DNA of 38,469 bases from assembly GCA_016933745.1 (NCBI GenBank), contig JAFGAK010000328.1, positions 1-38,469 of the forward strand, given 5' to 3'. How positions within the stretch are numbered: position 1 is the stretch's first letter; the number at the start of each line of letters is the position of its first letter. Shown piece by piece: positions 9,538 through 18,365 of the stretch. The stretch comes from Bacteroidales bacterium (GTDB lineage: Bacteria; Bacteroidota; Bacteroidia; Bacteroidales; UBA12170). The notes beneath the pieces are model-generated. The model saw only the letters and a list, made by a program, of their open reading frames with translations, was not told the origin of the DNA and did not search any database. A program made the translations under genes and the position numbers.

Positions 9538-10719
9538 ATGCGTCTATATAAAAGTTTTCTTTCCTTGTTTTTGATCGTGCTATTCAGCCACCCTCTTGGT
9601 ATGAGCGCATTGATGGTGGATGGAAAACCACTTTTGGAACCTGCTATCGACAATAGATTAACAATTCCTAGGGAGATTCTAAAGCAAACAAATGAAAAGA
9701 TAGAGCAATCGCTGAAGAAATATCGATTTAATGGAACTGCATTGATTGCGATCAAAGGCGAAGTAGTGTATGAAACAGCGAAAGGATATGCAAATTTTTC
9801 GACTAAAACTCCCATCGAATTAGAATCAAGCTTTCAGCTTGCATCCGCCAGCAAACCTTTTACTGCACTTAGCATCATGATGTTAAAAGAAAGAAACTTA
9901 TTAAATTACGACGATAAAGTAACGCAGTATTTAAGTGATTTCCCATACGCAGATGTTAGTATCAGAAATTTATTAAATCACACGGCTGGTCTTCAGAATT
10001 ACATGTATCTCATCGATAATTTTTGGTCCAATGATAAAACCATATCCAATCAGGATGTTTTGGATTTGATAAATAAACATAATCTCCCTTTAAATCATCT
10101 TCCGGGTAGGAGGTTTGCTTATTCAAATACAGGGTACGCCATTTTGGCTTTAATTGTTGAAAAGATTACGGGAGCGCCTTTTGGAGCTTTTTTGCAAATT
10201 GAAATTTTTGATAAGTTAGGAATGCAAAATAGTTTTGTTTACGATCGGAAAAGGATTGAAGAAAATCCATATCAAGTTATTGGTTACAATGCTACCGGAA
10301 GGCGCTTGCGACCATTTTATCACGACGCAAATAACGAAATACTTGGAGACAAAAGCGTTTACTCAAGCGTACACGATCTTTTAAAGTTTGAACAAGCTTT
10401 AAATAATTACGAATTGGTTGATCAAAGCACCTTAGAAGAAGCCTACTCCAAAGCGATGTTGTTAAACCACAATTTTGTTAATTATGGTTTTGGATGGAGA
10501 CTGAAAGAAGATGGAGCACGTTCGTATATTTTTCATAATGGAGCATGGCACGGATTTATGTCGACCATCACTTATGAACCAAAAACAGAACTTACTTTGG
10601 TACTTTTAAATAATACAAGTGCTTCTATTTCAACAGTTAAACAAGATTTATTGTCCATTCTACACCATCAATTTAGTCCTTACTTAACGGAGAATTCTGA
10701 TTCGGATTTGGTAGAATAA
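9538..10719 (+). CDS. Serine hydrolase, beta-lactamase/class C (AmpC-like) family
   Basis: SxxK motif (LASASKPFTALS), YAN/YSN motif (FAYSNTGYAIL), HNG-containing C-terminal motif (IFHNGAWHGF). Confidence 0.85.
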   Translation: MRLYKSFLSLFLIVLFSHPLGMSALMVDGKPLLEPAIDNRLTIPREILKQTNEKIEQSLKKYRFNGTALIAIKGEVVYETAKGYANFSTKTPIELESSFQLASASKPFTALSIMMLKERNLLNYDDKVTQYLSDFPYADVSIRNLLNHTAGLQNYMYLIDNFWSNDKTISNQDVLDLINKHNLPLNHLPGRRFAYSNTGYAILALIVEKITGAPFGAFLQIEIFDKLGMQNSFVYDRKRIEENPYQVIGYNATGRRLRPFYHDANNEILGDKSVYSSVHDLLKFEQALNNYELVDQSTLEEAYSKAMLLNHNFVNYGFGWRLKEDGARSYIFHNGAWHGFMSTITYEPKTELTLVLLNNTSASISTVKQDLLSILHHQFSPYLTENSDSDLVE

Positions 10720-10839
10720 ATAAAATAGTAAATGTTTTTTTTGTAAAGTATGTAATCAGATTTAAAAATTTAAGTCATAATAGCTAGAAACAATACAGGA
10801 TAATCATTAAATTTGTAGAAATTAAAAACTCAGCACCCC

Positions 10840-11679
10840 ATGAAAGATAAATTAAACAACCTCATTCTAGTCCCAACAGATTTTTCCGAAGTGTGTGATA
10901 ATGCTATGCATCAAGCCGCTGAAGCTGCTCGCTTTTTTAAATATGAACTCTGTCTTTTACATGTGATAGATAAAAGCACTACTGCCTATCTCAAAGCAGA
11001 AAATGCAGGTGTAGAAACGATTTATTCAAAACTCCAAGATCTCGCTGACAAGCTTGTTGCTGAATTTGGAATTACGGTTAAAATTAAAGCTGAAGATGGA
11101 GATATCTTTACAACGATAAGTGCAGTTGCTCAACATCTTGGTGCCAACTTAGTTTATCTGGGAACACATGGTAAAGTTGGAATGCAAAAATTAACCGGAA
11201 GCTTTGCATTGAAGGTTATTACTGAGTCGCCAGCTCCAGTAATTGTTGTTCAAAAGCGAAAATTCGCTGATGGATTTAGAAATATCTTACTTCCAATTAC
11301 CAGCAATGCAGGTCCTTGGGATAAAACAAAATGGGCAACTTTCATGGCCAAACAGCTAAATGCCAAAATCCATTTAATGAGTATTCCTGGCAAAGCGATC
11401 GAAGAAACTACCAATACACTCACCACTTATTTCGACGAAAATCAGGTAGATTATACCGTAACTATTGTAGAAAAAGCTTCTAATTTCTCTCAGCAAGTAA
11501 TTGATCACGCTACCGCGAATAATTACGATTTAATCATGATCATGACAAATCCGGATACTGGATGGACACAATATTTACTAGGTTCGTACGACGAAGAAAT
11601 TATATTTAATAAATCGCAGATCCCTGTCATGTGTATCAATCCAAGAAAATACAATTGGGAAAAAATTACCAACTATTAA
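10840..11679 (+). CDS. Universal stress protein (two UspA-like domains)
   Basis: ILVPTDFSEVCDNAM start; GTHGKVGMQKLTGSFALKVITESPAPVIVV in domain 1; second half FRNILLPITSNAGP...LLGSYDEEIIFNKSQIPVMCI. Confidence 0.88.
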   Translation: MKDKLNNLILVPTDFSEVCDNAMHQAAEAARFFKYELCLLHVIDKSTTAYLKAENAGVETIYSKLQDLADKLVAEFGITVKIKAEDGDIFTTISAVAQHLGANLVYLGTHGKVGMQKLTGSFALKVITESPAPVIVVQKRKFADGFRNILLPITSNAGPWDKTKWATFMAKQLNAKIHLMSIPGKAIEETTNTLTTYFDENQVDYTVTIVEKASNFSQQVIDHATANNYDLIMIMTNPDTGWTQYLLGSYDEEIIFNKSQIPVMCINPRKYNWEKITNY

Positions 11680-11687
11680 AAAACTGA

Positions 11688-11716
11688 AACCGGAGCCAAT
11701 AACTTCGGTTTTTTTA
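11688..11716. terminator. Bidirectional intrinsic terminator between convergent USP and WbqC genes
   Basis: AACCGGAG-CCAATAA-CTTCGGTT stem-loop (one G-U) flanked by T-run on + and by an A-rich run on the other side; the minus-strand stop codon lies inside the T-tract. Confidence 0.75.
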
Positions 11717-12334
11717 TACGCTTAATTTCATCAGATAAGACTCTGCTTCTGGACCCAAATTAAAAATCAAATCTAAAATGCTTAGATTCGCTTGGAAAGG
11801 ATATTGATCAGAGAAAACTTGGATATAGGATGGAAATTGATACGTTGGTTTTTTCTTAGGAGTTAACAGATAACGCTTATCATTCACATCTGCTAGTTTT
11901 TTTGGAAACAGAAAATCTACCGTTTTGTTTGTACTTATCTCCCACTCCATCAATTGGTTAATCAGATTTATGATTGCATCATTCAAATCGAGCAATGTTT
12001 CGAAACGAGTACTAAAAAACTCGGCAATTTCATCCTGATAAAAAAGAAAGAAAGGCGAAGAATTATAAGCCGTTTTAATTGCTTTCCAATGGAGCATTTG
12101 CCAAGGTGTATCGTACGCAATTTGAATATCTCTAGTTAGTGTATTGGTTCCTGAGACTTTAACAACCGGAACACTCAAAACCTGCACACCATGCGAAGTT
12201 AGAATTTCGCAGCGATTTCGATAGGTTTGTTTTGGAAAACTTTCAAACAGCTCAATAACAATTGGAGCATTTTGCAATAACCAAGCATATTGCGCAATTG
12301 GAGGAAAATAAGCGGTGGATAAAATGGTTTCCAT
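11714..12334 (-). CDS. WbqC family protein
   Basis: METILSTAYFPPIAQYAWLLQ...YRNRCEILTSHGVQVLSVPV matches WbqC-like proteins. The track start (12376) lies inside an upstream terminator hairpin, so METILS at 12334 is preferred. Confidence 0.82.
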   Translation of the reverse strand: METILSTAYFPPIAQYAWLLQNAPIVIELFESFPKQTYRNRCEILTSHGVQVLSVPVVKVSGTNTLTRDIQIAYDTPWQMLHWKAIKTAYNSSPFFLFYQDEIAEFFSTRFETLLDLNDAIINLINQLMEWEISTNKTVDFLFPKKLADVNDKRYLLTPKKKPTYQFPSYIQVFSDQYPFQANLSILDLIFNLGPEAESYLMKLSV

Positions 12335-12353
12335 AGCTGACAAAATTAGGCAT

Positions 12354-12378
12354 AAAAAAAGCATGACCAAGGCCATGC
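12354..12378 (-). terminator. Intrinsic terminator downstream of thioredoxin
   Basis: Minus strand reads GCATGGCCTTGGTCATGC followed by TTTTTTT: stem with one G-U and a CUUG tetraloop. Confidence 0.75.
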
Positions 12379-12402
12379 TTTTAAAATTCTCTCCAAAAAA
12401 TC

Positions 12403-12753
12403 TTACTTCAATAAAACGTCGTTGATGGCTTGAATTAAAGTGTCTTTTGGTAAAGCACCTTGAGCCATTTGAGGCTGACCATCTTTTGGGCAGAATAACA
12501 AAGAAGGAATACTGCGAATTCCAAATGCTCCTGCTAATTCTTGTTGATCTTCTGTATCAATTTTATAGATATTGATTTTTCCTTCGTATTCTTTAGATAG
12601 CTCTTCTAAAATTGGAGCTACCATTTTACAAGGCTGACACCAATCAGCGTAAAAATCGATTAAACATGGAAGCTCACCTTCGAATTTCCAATCTTTGTTT
12701 GCTTCGTAATTAAAAACTTTTGCTAAAAATGTTTCTTTTGTTAAATGTTCCAT
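12403..12753 (-). CDS. Thioredoxin (cytosolic, CQPC active site)
   Basis: LIDFYADWCQPCKMVAPILEELSKEY, FGIRSIPSLLF; no signal peptide. Confidence 0.92.
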   Translation of the reverse strand: MEHLTKETFLAKVFNYEANKDWKFEGELPCLIDFYADWCQPCKMVAPILEELSKEYEGKINIYKIDTEDQQELAGAFGIRSIPSLLFCPKDGQPQMAQGALPKDTLIQAINDVLLK

Positions 12754-12793
12754 TCTACTTAAATGTTTCTTTGTTTCTATTTATTTATCTTTA

Positions 12794-13303
12794 TTATTCT
12801 ACTGGTTTGTTACCGAGAACGAATTCTTCGATAATTTTTTTGTACTGTTCAGCCTGCATCGCGCCAGCTTGCATGGCTGGTTTTCCTGATTTAGGAATAA
12901 ACATGACAGATGGAATTGAGCGAATGCCAAAAACGGCACTTAATTCGCGGTTGGCATCTGTATCAACTTTATAGATGACCACTTTACCCTGATACTCTTT
13001 TGCAAGATCTTCCATAATTGGAGCAACCCGCTTGCATGGTCCACACCAATCAGCATAAAAATCAATCACTGCAGGCAATTCGCCATTATATACCCAAGCA
13101 TCAGGATTTTGGTTATAATCCCAAACCAAATCGCGAAAGCTAGTTTCGTTCAAGTAAATAACGGCGGCTTCGCTCTTTGCAGAAGTTTCCGTTTTCGCTT
13201 GATTTTTTTCTCCGTTAGATTTTTCAGCAGCATTGCTATTGCAAGCAGAAAAGCTTAAGTTTACTAGCAAGGCAAATATCAGAATTCCAGTCTTTTTCAT
13301 CAT
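12794..13303 (-). CDS. Thioredoxin-domain lipoprotein (CGPC active site)
   Basis: Signal peptide with lipobox (ILIFALLVNLSFSAC) then thioredoxin fold VIDFYADWCGPCKRVAPIMEDLAKEY, FGIRSIPSVMF. Confidence 0.88.
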   Translation of the reverse strand: MMKKTGILIFALLVNLSFSACNSNAAEKSNGEKNQAKTETSAKSEAAVIYLNETSFRDLVWDYNQNPDAWVYNGELPAVIDFYADWCGPCKRVAPIMEDLAKEYQGKVVIYKVDTDANRELSAVFGIRSIPSVMFIPKSGKPAMQAGAMQAEQYKKIIEEFVLGNKPVE

Positions 13304-13475
13304 AAAGGCTATTTTTTGTTTAAATAAAGCGTGCAAAAATACAAATCTTTTTTAAATCGCTTTAATATCACTCGATTTGTCAATATTTATGCCAAAAGTA
13401 TTTTATCTTTGCTTACGACACATTGGCAGAACCAAAATTGTCATATTTTTAACTTTTGTCCACTTTGTCAAGAAA

Positions 13476-13916
13476 ATGAAGAAAATATTTAATACACTCG
13501 ATCAAAAAGAATTTGAGAAGCGTTTTTCAAGCGATGAGCAATGCTTGAAGTTTTTAGTAGATGAAAAATGGAAAAACGGCTTTATTTGTCGTAAATGCGG
13601 TCATACCAATTATTGCGAGGGTGCTGCGCCTTATTCAAGAAGATGCACCAAATGCAAGCATCAAGAATCGGCAACTGCTCATACTATTTTTCATCGTTGC
13701 AAGATTCCGATTCATGAGGCATTCATGATTTCGTTTTTAGTTTGTAGTTTGCCCGAAGTTTCGAGTCATGAAATTTCCCGAAAATTAAATATCCGGCAAA
13801 TGACTTGCTGGAACTTTAAAAAGAAAATAAGTAAATGTATCGACGAACGCGGCGATTTGAGTATACTTCAAAAAGAAGAGCTGAAAAAAGAAATCAAATC
13901 AAATCCTGCCGATTAA
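13476..13916 (+). CDS. Stand-alone IS1595-type transposase zinc-ribbon domain protein (no catalytic domain)
   Basis: EQCLKFLVDEKWKNGFICRKCGHTNYC...RRCTKCKHQESATAHTIFHRCKIPIHEAF matches the transposase zinc-ribbon family; ORF ends 28 nt before menA. ATG at 13476 preferred over the 13377 start. Confidence 0.75.
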   Translation: MKKIFNTLDQKEFEKRFSSDEQCLKFLVDEKWKNGFICRKCGHTNYCEGAAPYSRRCTKCKHQESATAHTIFHRCKIPIHEAFMISFLVCSLPEVSSHEISRKLNIRQMTCWNFKKKISKCIDERGDLSILQKEELKKEIKSNPAD

Positions 13917-13943
13917 TTACTTTAGAAATAGTTGTAGATCATT

Positions 13944-14849
13944 CTAAAAAACCATCAAGCAAACACCATAAGTTACCACAAACAGCAGCGTTTTTAGAGC
14001 TAACTTTTTTAAAAATGGATCTAGTTCCTGAAGATTCGTAATTTTTGAAATCGCAATTAAATCGAACAGAAATAACGGGAGGATTGGAATCATCCACAAC
14101 AACATCCAGAAAGTTTGGTAATTTAAAAGATCAAACAGCAAAGCGGAAAGCATACCGCCTAGAATCAATGCATAATGATAGCATTTACCTAGCTTCACTC
14201 CTAAGCGGACAGCAATCGTATTTTTACCTGAATTCCGATCGTTCTGAATATCTCTTAAATTATTTAGATTTAATACGCCCGTACTAAAAAAGCCTAAACT
14301 AATTGCCGGCAGCAAAACATCCCAACGCATGGATTGTGTATTTAAGAAATAGGTTCCTAAAACAGCTAACAACCCAAAAAAAACAAATACAAAAATATCT
14401 CCTAAACCAGAATATCCATAGGCCTTTTTCCCAACGGTGTACATGATTGATGCAGCAATTGCTAAGATTCCGAGTGCTAAAAACAGTAAACCAACTTGTA
14501 AATCCATTCCTTTGGTTGCACGAGCAATGAGAACAATTCCACTAATTAAAGAAAATCCAACGAACAAGACCATTGCTTTTCGCATGGCTGCTGGCGATAT
14601 TTTTCCACTCTGAACGGTTCGCTCCGGCCCAATTCGATGATGATTATCCGTTCCTTTTTGGGCATCTCCATAATCATTCGCTAGATTGGAAAGGATTTGC
14701 AGAAATAAAGTGGTTAATGCAGCTAATAAGCTAATTTCCCATCTAAATCCATCAAAAAAAACAGCTAAAAAAGCACCCATTGCAATACTTGATAAAGCAA
14801 GCGGCAAGGTTCTTAATCTAAAAGCGTGAATCCAAGTTTTTATTTGCAT
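13944..14849 (-). CDS. menA: 1,4-dihydroxy-2-naphthoate polyprenyltransferase
   Basis: WIHAFRLRTLPLALSSIAMG, ILSNLANDYGDAQKGTDN, NNLRDIQNDRNSGKNTIAVRLG; adjacent to menB. Confidence 0.93.
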   Translation of the reverse strand: MQIKTWIHAFRLRTLPLALSSIAMGAFLAVFFDGFRWEISLLAALTTLFLQILSNLANDYGDAQKGTDNHHRIGPERTVQSGKISPAAMRKAMVLFVGFSLISGIVLIARATKGMDLQVGLLFLALGILAIAASIMYTVGKKAYGYSGLGDIFVFVFFGLLAVLGTYFLNTQSMRWDVLLPAISLGFFSTGVLNLNNLRDIQNDRNSGKNTIAVRLGVKLGKCYHYALILGGMLSALLFDLLNYQTFWMLLWMIPILPLFLFDLIAISKITNLQELDPFLKKLALKTLLFVVTYGVCLMVF

Positions 14850-14857
14850 CAGTCGGA

Positions 14858-15682
14858 TTATGGGAATTTAGGGTATTTATGAAAATCAGGATCTCGTTTT
14901 TCCAAAAAGGCATGCTTACCTTCTTGCGCTTCATCAGTAAGATAATAAAGAAGTGTTGCATTACCCGCAAATTCCTGAATACCAACTTGTCCGTCTAATT
15001 CAGCATTCATACCAAGTTTAATCATACGAAGCGCCATTGGACTACGTTTGTGCATTGTTTCGCACCACTCTACTACTTCGTCTTCAAGCTTCTCCAGTGG
15101 AACAACTTTATTTACCAAACCCATTTCCAAGGCTTCTTGCGCCGAATATTGTTTATTCAAAAACCAAATTTCTCGTGCTTTTTTTTGTCCGACAATCGCA
15201 GCTAAATACGAAGAACCAAAACCTGCATCAAAACTACCAACTTTAGGTCCAGTTTGTCCGAATACGGCATTTTCAGAAGCAATTGTTAAGTCGCACACCA
15301 CATGCAAAACATGTCCACCGCCAATGGCAAAACCATTCACCATTGCAATAACTGGTTTCGGCATCGAGCGAATTTTTCGTTGAACATCTAAAACATTTAA
15401 TCGTGGAATTCCATCTTTTCCAATGTAACCACCTTTCCCTTTTACATTTTGATCGCCTCCGGCACAAAAAGCTTTTTCGCCTTCTCCAGTTAAAACCACC
15501 GTTAAAACATCTTGATTCTCTCGGCACATATCCATTGCAACCGACATTTCAGTAGTGGTAGTTGGTGTAAAAGCATTGTAATATCGAGGTCGATTGATGG
15601 TTATCTTAGCTATTCCATTCCAATATTCTAATTTAATTTCTTCAAAATTGAACAAACTAACCCAATTTCTCTTTTCTGACAT
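14858..15682 (-). CDS. menB: 1,4-dihydroxy-2-naphthoyl-CoA synthase
   Basis: [62 protein letters not shown]-terminus [11 protein letters not shown]. Confidence 0.97.
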   Translation of the reverse strand: MSEKRNWVSLFNFEEIKLEYWNGIAKITINRPRYYNAFTPTTTTEMSVAMDMCRENQDVLTVVLTGEGEKAFCAGGDQNVKGKGGYIGKDGIPRLNVLDVQRKIRSMPKPVIAMVNGFAIGGGHVLHVVCDLTIASENAVFGQTGPKVGSFDAGFGSSYLAAIVGQKKAREIWFLNKQYSAQEALEMGLVNKVVPLEKLEDEVVEWCETMHKRSPMALRMIKLGMNAELDGQVGIQEFAGNATLLYYLTDEAQEGKHAFLEKRDPDFHKYPKFP

Positions 15683-15786
15683 AATTTTAAAATTTGATGA
15701 GCAAAAATAAACATTTCCTTTGCAGACGCGCCTATTTTAGTTCTTAAATCACACGAATTTTCTACCTTTGATAGAAAAAGAAACAG

Positions 15787-16413
15787 ATGGCGAATTCCGA
15801 ATCATTGAATAGATGTGCTTGGGCAGGAAATGATCCTCTTTATCAGAAATATCATGATGAAGAATGGGGCGTTCCGGTATATGACGATCAAACTTTGTTC
15901 GAATTTCTGCTACTTGAAACGTTTCAAGCCGGTTTGAGTTGGATTACAATTTTAAGGAAAAGAGAAAATTTCCGACAAGCATTTGATCAATTTGATTACC
16001 AAAAAATTGCTGTTTACGACGAAAAAAAGGAATCTGAGTTAATGGAAAATGCAGGAATTATCAGAAATAAGCTTAAAATAAAATCGGCAATAAGCAATGC
16101 GCAAGCTTTTATTCAAATCCAAAAGGAATTTGGTTCTTTTAGCAAGTATATATGGACTTTTGTTGATGAGCAACCAATCCAAAACAAATTTCAGGAACTA
16201 AAAGAATTGCCTGCAAAAACGCCTCTTTCAGATAAAATTAGCAAAGATTTGAAAAAAAGAGGATTTAAGTTTGTTGGTTCCACGGTGATTTATGCGCATA
16301 TGCAAGCTTGCGGCATGGTGAATGATCACTTAACAACTTGTTTTAGGCATTCTGAAATTAAACTATGTACTCCTACGATATTATTGCAAAATAAAGAATT
16401 AGGTAACTTATAA
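15787..16413 (+). CDS. tag: DNA-3-methyladenine glycosylase I
   Basis: RCAWAGNDPLYQKYHDEEWGVPVYDDQTLFEFLLLETFQAGLSW; C-terminal FKFVGSTVIYAHMQACGMVNDH. Confidence 0.95.
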   Translation: MANSESLNRCAWAGNDPLYQKYHDEEWGVPVYDDQTLFEFLLLETFQAGLSWITILRKRENFRQAFDQFDYQKIAVYDEKKESELMENAGIIRNKLKIKSAISNAQAFIQIQKEFGSFSKYIWTFVDEQPIQNKFQELKELPAKTPLSDKISKDLKKRGFKFVGSTVIYAHMQACGMVNDHLTTCFRHSEIKLCTPTILLQNKELGNL

Positions 16414-16436
16414 AATCTATTTTACAGAAAAAATAA

Positions 16437-17408
16437 ATGGCAAAAGTAATTATCGGTATTCATGGTCTAGGCAATAAACCACCAAAAGAACTTCTTGAAA
16501 AATGGTGGAAACTTTCTATTTTGGAGGGATTTAAACATGCCAGATTGCAAGTTCCAAAATTTAAATTCGAATTGGTTTATTGGGCCGATTTGGTTTACGA
16601 TCAGCCGGAAAGCGCAGAAATCATTGATGAAAACAATCCTTATTTTTTGGATGAACCTTATTTACCTTCCAGTCAAAAAGCAGTGGAAGAAAAAGATCTG
16701 AGTTTTCGTAAAAAAGTACTTCAATTTATTGATAGTCAAATTGAAAAGGTATTTTTAAACGATGATTTCAGCTTGAATTACCACGCTGTTAGCGATGCCA
16801 TCATGCATTCTTATTTTAAGGAATTAGAATTGTATTACGGAACAGCAACAGATCAAACGGATTTAAAAAAACAAACAAGAGCAAGATTGAAGACAATGCT
16901 GGAAAAATATCGCTTTGATGATATTCTCTTGATTGGTCATTCCATGGGCTCGATAATTGCTTATGATACGCTTCAATTCGAAGCTTGCAAAATACCTATT
17001 CAAAGTTTCTTTACCATTGGATCACCGCTAGGTTTACCCTTTATTCGAGCAAAAATTGCAGAAGAAATGAGACAAAAAACCACAGAAGTGGTTATTGGAA
17101 CTCCCAACTGCATTCACACAAGCTGGACTAACTTTTCCGATTTAGAAGACAAAGTGGCGTTGAATTTCGCATTGCAGAAATATTTTGTTGCAAATAAGAA
17201 AGGCATTCGTGTTGAAGATTTCGAAGTAGTGAATGATTATGAAATAAATGGAGAAAGAAATCCTCATAAATCCTTTGGTTATTTAAGAAGTAAAGAGTTT
17301 ATCTATCAAACGAATACTTTTCTAAGCTCACGAAAAAAAATCAATCTTTCTTTGCTAAAAAATATTGTTCAGAAATCAATTCATAGCGTTATTCAGCAAA
17401 TAAAATAA
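16437..17408 (+). CDS. Alpha/beta-hydrolase-like protein
   Basis: IIGIHGLGNKPP and nucleophile elbow LLIGHSMGSIIAYDTL. Confidence 0.75.
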   Translation: MAKVIIGIHGLGNKPPKELLEKWWKLSILEGFKHARLQVPKFKFELVYWADLVYDQPESAEIIDENNPYFLDEPYLPSSQKAVEEKDLSFRKKVLQFIDSQIEKVFLNDDFSLNYHAVSDAIMHSYFKELELYYGTATDQTDLKKQTRARLKTMLEKYRFDDILLIGHSMGSIIAYDTLQFEACKIPIQSFFTIGSPLGLPFIRAKIAEEMRQKTTEVVIGTPNCIHTSWTNFSDLEDKVALNFALQKYFVANKKGIRVEDFEVVNDYEINGERNPHKSFGYLRSKEFIYQTNTFLSSRKKINLSLLKNIVQKSIHSVIQQIK

Positions 17409-17424
17409 GATTTTTCGTTGGTAT

Positions 17425-18150
17425 TTATGAGAACGAAAGCAAAGCTTTCAAAATCACAAAACAAGCTGAAAGTGCTGAAATAAGAAGGATTGCTGCTCTG
17501 GTATATCCTTTATCTAAATACTTAGTAACGTATTTTGAAAGCAGAAAACCAATGGTAAATGCAGGAAACATCCAAGCATAAAGCTTCCATTCAACCAGTG
17601 TCAATTTACCAACAAAACTCAAAGTGAGAATCGAAATGAGCGTTCCCAACGTAAAATAAGCCGATAAAGTACCGCGAATTACTTTTCCACTTTGATGCTG
17701 ATACAACAATCCCATTGGTGGACTTCCGATAGAAGCCAAAGTTCCCATGATTCCTGATAATAATCCTGCTAAAAATAATCGAGGTTGATTGATCTCCCAT
17801 TTTCCTCGCATCAAACTAAAAATGACCGCTAACAATATCAATGCTCCAAAAACAAGTGCAAAATATTTAGGCGCAATTAAAACAATTAAATAGGTTGCGA
17901 TAATTGCGCCAAGAACTCGACCAACTAGAGAGAATCCCAAGCCTGTTACGATGATTGATTTTCGTTCGCGAATCATCAGATAAACAGACAAAGTAAAACC
18001 ACTCATCAAAATAGGAACCGGAACAAAATCGGGATTTATTAGCATCAAAACTGGAGCAACTGTTAAAGCATATCCCATACTTGTAGAACCCTGAACAATT
18101 GCACCAATTAAAGCAACCACAAATACGATTAAGAATGCAGATAAATCCAT
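17425..18150 (-). CDS. TauE/SafE family sulfite exporter-like membrane protein
   Basis: ALIGAIVQGSTSMGYALTVAPVL and LLSGIMGTLASIGSPPMGLLYQ; polytopic. Confidence 0.85.
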   Translation of the reverse strand: MDLSAFLIVFVVALIGAIVQGSTSMGYALTVAPVLMLINPDFVPVPILMSGFTLSVYLMIRERKSIIVTGLGFSLVGRVLGAIIATYLIVLIAPKYFALVFGALILLAVIFSLMRGKWEINQPRLFLAGLLSGIMGTLASIGSPPMGLLYQHQSGKVIRGTLSAYFTLGTLISILTLSFVGKLTLVEWKLYAWMFPAFTIGFLLSKYVTKYLDKGYTRAAILLISALSACFVILKALLSFS

Positions 18151-18365
18151 GTTTCAATTTTAGTCAAATGTAAACAATAAAGTCTAATCGCCAATCATGC
18201 TTCGATTCTAAGCCATTTCATTTTTACACCAAATAACTACATATACGAACTAGCAGCTAACACTTATTAATTCCAGGAATCTATTGCAAAACATCTGCGT
18301 AATAATCTTTAACCAGAAGGACTCAAACGAAATAATACACATTACGCACCAAACTAAAGTTGCAA

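Noticed and set aside
9504-9815. 103-aa minus ORF
   Set aside because: Antisense to the start of the serine hydrolase.
15037-15527. Several 69-111 aa ORFs overlapping menB
   Set aside because: Overlap or out-of-frame shadows of a strongly conserved menB.
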